Below, one piece after another: positions 60,575-64,000 of a DNA stretch of 64,000 bases. Location: NCBI GenBank assembly GCA_026393115.1, contig JAPLAU010000034.1:33130-97129 (forward strand), given 5' to 3'. This DNA comes from Actinomycetota bacterium. GTDB lineage: Bacteria > Actinomycetota > Actinomycetes > S36-B12 > CAIYMF01. Position 1 is the stretch's first letter. Each line of letters begins with the position of its first letter. The position numbers and the translations under genes were made by a program. The notes under the pieces are model-generated. The model was given only the letters and a program-made list of their open reading frames with translations. It made no database searches and was not told the DNA's origin.

Positions 60575-62278
60575 ATGTCATCAGTGCTGAGCCGATTCAC
60601 TCCAGTCTCGCTACGTGGCTACAAGCGCGCGTGGCTCAGTGCCGACGTTATTGCGGGTCTGACTCTCGCGGCGGTCGCGATTCCCGAAACGATGGGGTAC
60701 ACCTCGATCGCCCAGACACCCATCGTCACGGGCTTGTACACCGTGATTTTTCCGACGTTGCTGTTCGCGCTGTTCGGGGCGAGCAAACTGTTGGTCGTCG
60801 GTGCCGACTCCGCCACTGCTGCAATTCTCGCGGCCGGACTACTGTCGGCGAACATCTCCGGAGTCACCGCCGGATCCCCACTCTGGCTCGCGTATACGAG
60901 TTTCATCGCCCTCATCTGCGGTGGTTTGCTGTTGCTTGCTCGCGTACTTCGACTCGGCTTCCTCGGTGACTTCTTGAGTGCCTCAGTTCTCGTCGGCTTT
61001 CTGACGGGTGTCGGAGTGCAAGTCTTTTCAGGGCAGATTCCTGACATGCTCGGAATCGCGAAGGGTACGGGAACCTGGCTCGAGCAGCAGTGGTACCTAG
61101 TCACCCACCTCGATGAGATTTCGTGGACCACCTTCGCTTTCGCCGCCGCCACGCTGGTGATCATCTTGGGCTTCAAGAAGTTCCTGCCGAAGGTGCCGGG
61201 GGCTATTGTCGCGGTGATTCTGCTCATCATCGTCAGCGCTGTGACTCAGGCCAGCACACACGGCGTTGCGGTGGTTGGAGCGGTGACGGGAGGCTTTCCG
61301 CCCATCGGGCTTCCGCAAGGAATCAACCTCGCCAACTTCGGATCGGTCGTTGCGATTGCCTTCTCGTGTTTCATTCTGATCATCGCGCAGAGCGCCGCCA
61401 CTTCACGCAGTTTTGCAATGAAGCACGGTGACAATGCCGACGTGAACCGCGACCTCATCGGCCTCAGTGGAGCCAACTTCGCAGCGGGACTCAGTGGAAC
61501 GTTCGTAGTGAACGGCAGTCCCACGAAGACACAAATCCTCGACGAGCAAAAGGGTCGCACGCAGTTGGCCAACATCACGATGTCGGCGGTGGTGCTCTTG
61601 GTGGTGCTGTTCTTCACCGGGCTCCTCACCGACATGCCCAAGGCCGTCTTGGCTGGCATTGTGTTCTTGATCGGTGTTGATCTCGTCGACATCAAGGGTC
61701 TGAAACTCATCTGGAGGCGTCGTCGCGGCGAGGCAATTATCGCCATCATCACCGCTGTCGTGGTGTGCGCGGTGGGTGTCGAGCAAGGCATCATTCTCGC
61801 GATCGTGCTGTCGCTGCTTGATCTCATTTACCGCCAGTACAAGCCCAACGACTTCGTCGTGGGAATCAACAAGTCGGGAGACCCTACCTATCAGGCCGCC
61901 ACTCCAGGCACTCAGAGCGCACCTGGGTTGCTGATCTTCCGCTATGACTCGGATCTGTTCTACGCCAACGCGAACCGCTTCATCGACGACGTCGAAGCCC
62001 TTATCAACGATGCACCCGATCCGGTGCGATGGCTCATCCTCGATATGGGTGCCATCGCCGACATCGACTACTCAGCGGGGAATGCACTCGGTGGCCTGCT
62101 CGACTTCCTCAAGGCGCGCGACATTCACTTCGCGATGGCGCGGGCGGATGAGGGGCTGATTCAAACACTGAAGGACTACGAACTCGACAAACGCGTGTCC
62201 TCAGATCAGATGTACGGCAACCTCATTGATGCGGTGAACGCATTCGACGCCCAGCCGGCGACTCCCAGCGCGTCATAG
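60575..62278 (+). CDS. SulP-family anion transporter with STAS domain
   Basis: 567 residues: a 12-14 helix SulP core (AAVAIPETMGYTSIAQTPIV, GLSGANFAAGLSGTFVVNGS) and a C-terminal STAS domain (about 445-555) with LILDMGAIADIDYSAGNAL. Substrates in the family include sulfate, bicarbonate and dicarboxylates. GAGG lies 5 nt before ATG 60575; a longer frame to 60416 is rejected. Confidence 0.9.
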   Translation: MSSVLSRFTPVSLRGYKRAWLSADVIAGLTLAAVAIPETMGYTSIAQTPIVTGLYTVIFPTLLFALFGASKLLVVGADSATAAILAAGLLSANISGVTAGSPLWLAYTSFIALICGGLLLLARVLRLGFLGDFLSASVLVGFLTGVGVQVFSGQIPDMLGIAKGTGTWLEQQWYLVTHLDEISWTTFAFAAATLVIILGFKKFLPKVPGAIVAVILLIIVSAVTQASTHGVAVVGAVTGGFPPIGLPQGINLANFGSVVAIAFSCFILIIAQSAATSRSFAMKHGDNADVNRDLIGLSGANFAAGLSGTFVVNGSPTKTQILDEQKGRTQLANITMSAVVLLVVLFFTGLLTDMPKAVLAGIVFLIGVDLVDIKGLKLIWRRRRGEAIIAIITAVVVCAVGVEQGIILAIVLSLLDLIYRQYKPNDFVVGINKSGDPTYQAATPGTQSAPGLLIFRYDSDLFYANANRFIDDVEALINDAPDPVRWLILDMGAIADIDYSAGNALGGLLDFLKARDIHFAMARADEGLIQTLKDYELDKRVSSDQMYGNLIDAVNAFDAQPATPSAS

Positions 62279-62317
62279 CGTTTCTTTTGGGGGGCCTCTC
62301 GCGACGACGGAGTTGCC

Positions 62318-63481
62318 TTAGCGACGACCAGCATCGTGCCAGGCGACGATGCCGGCCACAAAGCGGTCAGCCATATCTTCGATCGCGAGCCCATCCGACG
62401 ATGCCGCGGCGCCGCTTTGAAGAGTGCGAAGTCTGGGCCGATCGTTCAAGAGAGCAACGACGCTGTCGGCGTACTGCTGTGGGTCGTGCGCAGTGATGAC
62501 TGCGTTCACGTTCGGCGTGAGGTACTCGAATTCAGTGGAGTGTGTCGAAAAGTCGGTCGTCACAATCGGAATACCGGCCGCGAAGGAGTCAACAGCAACC
62601 AGGCCGACCCACTCGGGAATTGTCAGCACTTGTGCTGACCGCAGTGCCAGGGCCTTTCGCGCACCATCGAGTCGGCCCAAGTAGCGCACCGGGGCACCTG
62701 CTTGTTCGGCTGCGACCACTTCATGTGTCAAATCGCCTGCACCGCCTATGAGCAGCGTGAATGTAGGCATCCGAGTGCGAATTCGTGTGGCTACGTCGAG
62801 TAGGAATCGAATTCCTTTTCGCTCATCGACGCCCCCGATGAACAGGGCAGCCGTCTGCGGCTCGAACGACAATTGACGAGCGAAGTTCTCAACGTCACCG
62901 TCGGTGATGAGTTCGAGTTTCGCGCGTAGGGCGCGGAGGTCCATGGTGTTGTGCAAGATGGTGACACGGTCGGCCGGGAAGCCGTGGTCGATCACGTGAT
63001 TTCTACCTTGAGGGGTGTACGCGAAGAACCAATCAGCGCGCCGTGTGAATGTCGACCTCACCGTGGCAACAAGCCCTGTGTCGGATGCGTCGTCGTCAAT
63101 CCCTTGACCCCACAGGGCAACCCGAGGAGCTGCTTCACTGCCGCCGCGTATCAGCAACTGGAACGTCTCGAGATTCTTGACGGCCTGCTCGGCGATGATC
63201 AGGTCGGGCTTGAATTGCGCCAGCACTGGGCGAATTCTTCGACGCACGAGTCGGCGGCCCGCCACGGTGAGAGTGCGCTCAGTGAGAGGAACGTCGACAT
63301 GTACTGGTCCTGTGTCGTCAAGTCGGGCGCCATTAGTTGGCGTGGGTGTTGAGGCAGCCACGCTGAGTTCGATCTGCTGCTCGTGTAGTTGCTCTTTGAG
63401 CAGCGGGTAAAGCGGGGCACGGTACTCAGCGATGTACGGCTGAACGATGAGTAGGCGTGCGCTCGTAGTTGGTCTGCCCAT
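62318..63481 (-). CDS. GT4-family glycosyltransferase
   Basis: 387 residues in a GT-B fold: an N-terminal acceptor half (LLIVQPYIAEYRAPLYPLL) and a C-terminal nucleotide-sugar half with FIGGVDERKGIRFLLDVATR. The usual E-x7-E region reads PEWVGLVAVDSFAAGIPIVT, with the second Glu replaced by Asp. It probably extends a surface polysaccharide or glycolipid. Confidence 0.83.
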   Translation of the reverse strand: MGRPTTSARLLIVQPYIAEYRAPLYPLLKEQLHEQQIELSVAASTPTPTNGARLDDTGPVHVDVPLTERTLTVAGRRLVRRRIRPVLAQFKPDLIIAEQAVKNLETFQLLIRGGSEAAPRVALWGQGIDDDASDTGLVATVRSTFTRRADWFFAYTPQGRNHVIDHGFPADRVTILHNTMDLRALRAKLELITDGDVENFARQLSFEPQTAALFIGGVDERKGIRFLLDVATRIRTRMPTFTLLIGGAGDLTHEVVAAEQAGAPVRYLGRLDGARKALALRSAQVLTIPEWVGLVAVDSFAAGIPIVTTDFSTHSTEFEYLTPNVNAVITAHDPQQYADSVVALLNDRPRLRTLQSGAAASSDGLAIEDMADRFVAGIVAWHDAGRR

Positions 63482-63522
63482 CTCACCCTCTGACGTAGGT
63501 GGGGTGAGCCTACCGGCGTGGG

Positions 63523-63885
63523 TTACCGCGCAGGTCGGGTGAGGAGCGCTTCGCGCATCTGCTGAGTAAGCGTGATGGCCGTCTCGTCATCGTCAGCCAT
63601 TGCCATGCCTGCCGTAGTCGAGATGTGAAACTTGTGGTCGCGCACCACGATCGGTTCACCGATGCAGCGTTGGATCTTGGCCGATACGGTCTGTGCGTCG
63701 TGTAGATCGCGCAACCCACGCAGCACGATCACGAGTTCGTCATTGTCACTCAGGCTCAGCAGATCGCTGCTGCGAATCACAGAGCGGGCTCGCCACCGAA
63801 CTGACTCAAGAACTTCTTCAGCAATGGCGTCACCATGCATACTGCGGATTCCATCGGTGGGGTCTGCCCAGAGTTTGGTTGACAC
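63523..63885 (-). pseudogene. Degenerate, truncated GGDEF-domain fragment
   Basis: 120 residues. GDAIAEEVLESVRWRARSVI and SDLLSLSDNDELVIVLRG align with the second half of a GGDEF domain, where DNDEL replaces GG(D/E)EF. The N-terminal half with the metal-binding Asp is missing or compressed. Without the signature it cannot make c-di-GMP. The truncated end lies right at the IS element that begins around 63890. Confidence 0.6.
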
Positions 63886-63889
63886 CTGA

Positions 63890-64000
63890 CCTGTGAGGAT
63901 TCGTCCTCGCTGGAAGGATGTCGACCATGCCGAAGCCGTATCCCCAGGAGTTCCGCGACGATGTCGTGGCCGTGGCCCGTCAGGGCAGGGCTCCGTTGAA
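63890..64000 (+). mobile_element. Left edge of an insertion sequence (IS3-like)
   Basis: The non-coding 36 bp before the transposase contain GAGGA-TTCG-TCCTC (63895-63908), a possible part of the terminal region. The exact inverted repeat cannot be set without the other end. Confidence 0.5.
63927..64000 (+). CDS. IS transposase OrfA-type protein, 5' part, runs off the window
   Basis: From ATG 63927 the frame reads MPKPYPQEFRDDVVAVARQG, the HTH start of IS3-type OrfA transposases. AAGGA lies upstream. The remainder lies outside the window. Confidence 0.8.
   Translation, partial: MPKPYPQEFRDDVVAVARQGRAPL

Noticed and set aside
1..64000. CRISPR array, rRNA operon or prophage
   Set aside because: No regular spacer-repeat series, rRNA sequence or phage structural genes were seen.

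Overview
The window looks like a chromosomal segment from a high-GC Actinomycetota bacterium of the class Actinomycetes. The evidence is GTG/TTG starts, actinobacterial marker families (MoeZ, AdnA/AdnB, mycoredoxin, UvrD2 with a tetracysteine motif, DUF2342, UPF0182) and many starts that sit 6-8 nt after a TANNNT -10 box, as expected for leaderless mRNAs. Between about 2.6 and 33 kb the gene order closely follows the M. tuberculosis Rv3206c-Rv3193c neighbourhood as I remember it: moeZ, alkyltransferase-like protein, adnA, adnB, nudC, mycoredoxin, uvrD2, ABC1 kinase, ThiF-like protein, DUF2342, PDZ/Lon protease, UPF0182. Lineage-specific insertions break it up.

Layout. 0-4 kb: a 5'-truncated flavin monooxygenase, OxyR, MoeZ and a CDGSH protein. 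4-7 kb: a pseudokinase/LPG-synthase-TM fusion and a divergent alkyltransferase-like protein. 7-20 kb: the AdnAB recombination helicase-nuclease, an O-methyltransferase, an acyltransferase/EEP-hydrolase pair, NudC, mycoredoxin and UvrD2. 20-33 kb: ThiF-ABC1 kinase, a small zinc-ribbon gene, a 565-bp structured non-coding region with DnaA-box-like sequences, a YgjP-type metallopeptidase, a glycosyltransferase, PadR-DUF1048, DUF2342-NUDIX, an SDR-like protein, YlbL-type protease and UPF0182.

33-39 kb is a complete peptide ABC operon (SBP-C-B-D-F). 39-43 kb holds an acetamidase/prolyl-peptidase operon, a Na+/Ca2+-exchanger-like protein and a class III aminotransferase. 43.5 kb has an initiator tRNA gene with two stem mismatches. 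44-46 kb holds acylating acetaldehyde dehydrogenase and 4-hydroxy-2-oxovalerate aldolase with an IclR regulator. 46.9-49 kb is a MarR-MFS efflux operon. 49.8-55.4 kb is a second peptide transporter split into convergent halves. 56.2-57.1 kb holds HigBA and a frameshifted HepT remnant. 57-64 kb has a DEAD-box helicase, a TerC gene behind a yybP-ykoY-type riboswitch, SulP, a GT4 glycosyltransferase, a degenerate GGDEF fragment and the edge of an IS element running off the window.

Genes are packed tightly. There are many ATGA/GTGA start-stop overlaps, and four convergent pairs share a 4-bp CTAR stop overlap. I did not find one clearly new multi-gene system. The strongest leads are the DnaA-box/hairpin region at 22.6-23.2 kb, a two-copy hairpin repeat placed about 40 nt after minus-strand stops, the self-regulated leaderless MarR and HigBA promoters, the terC riboswitch and the HepT remnant.
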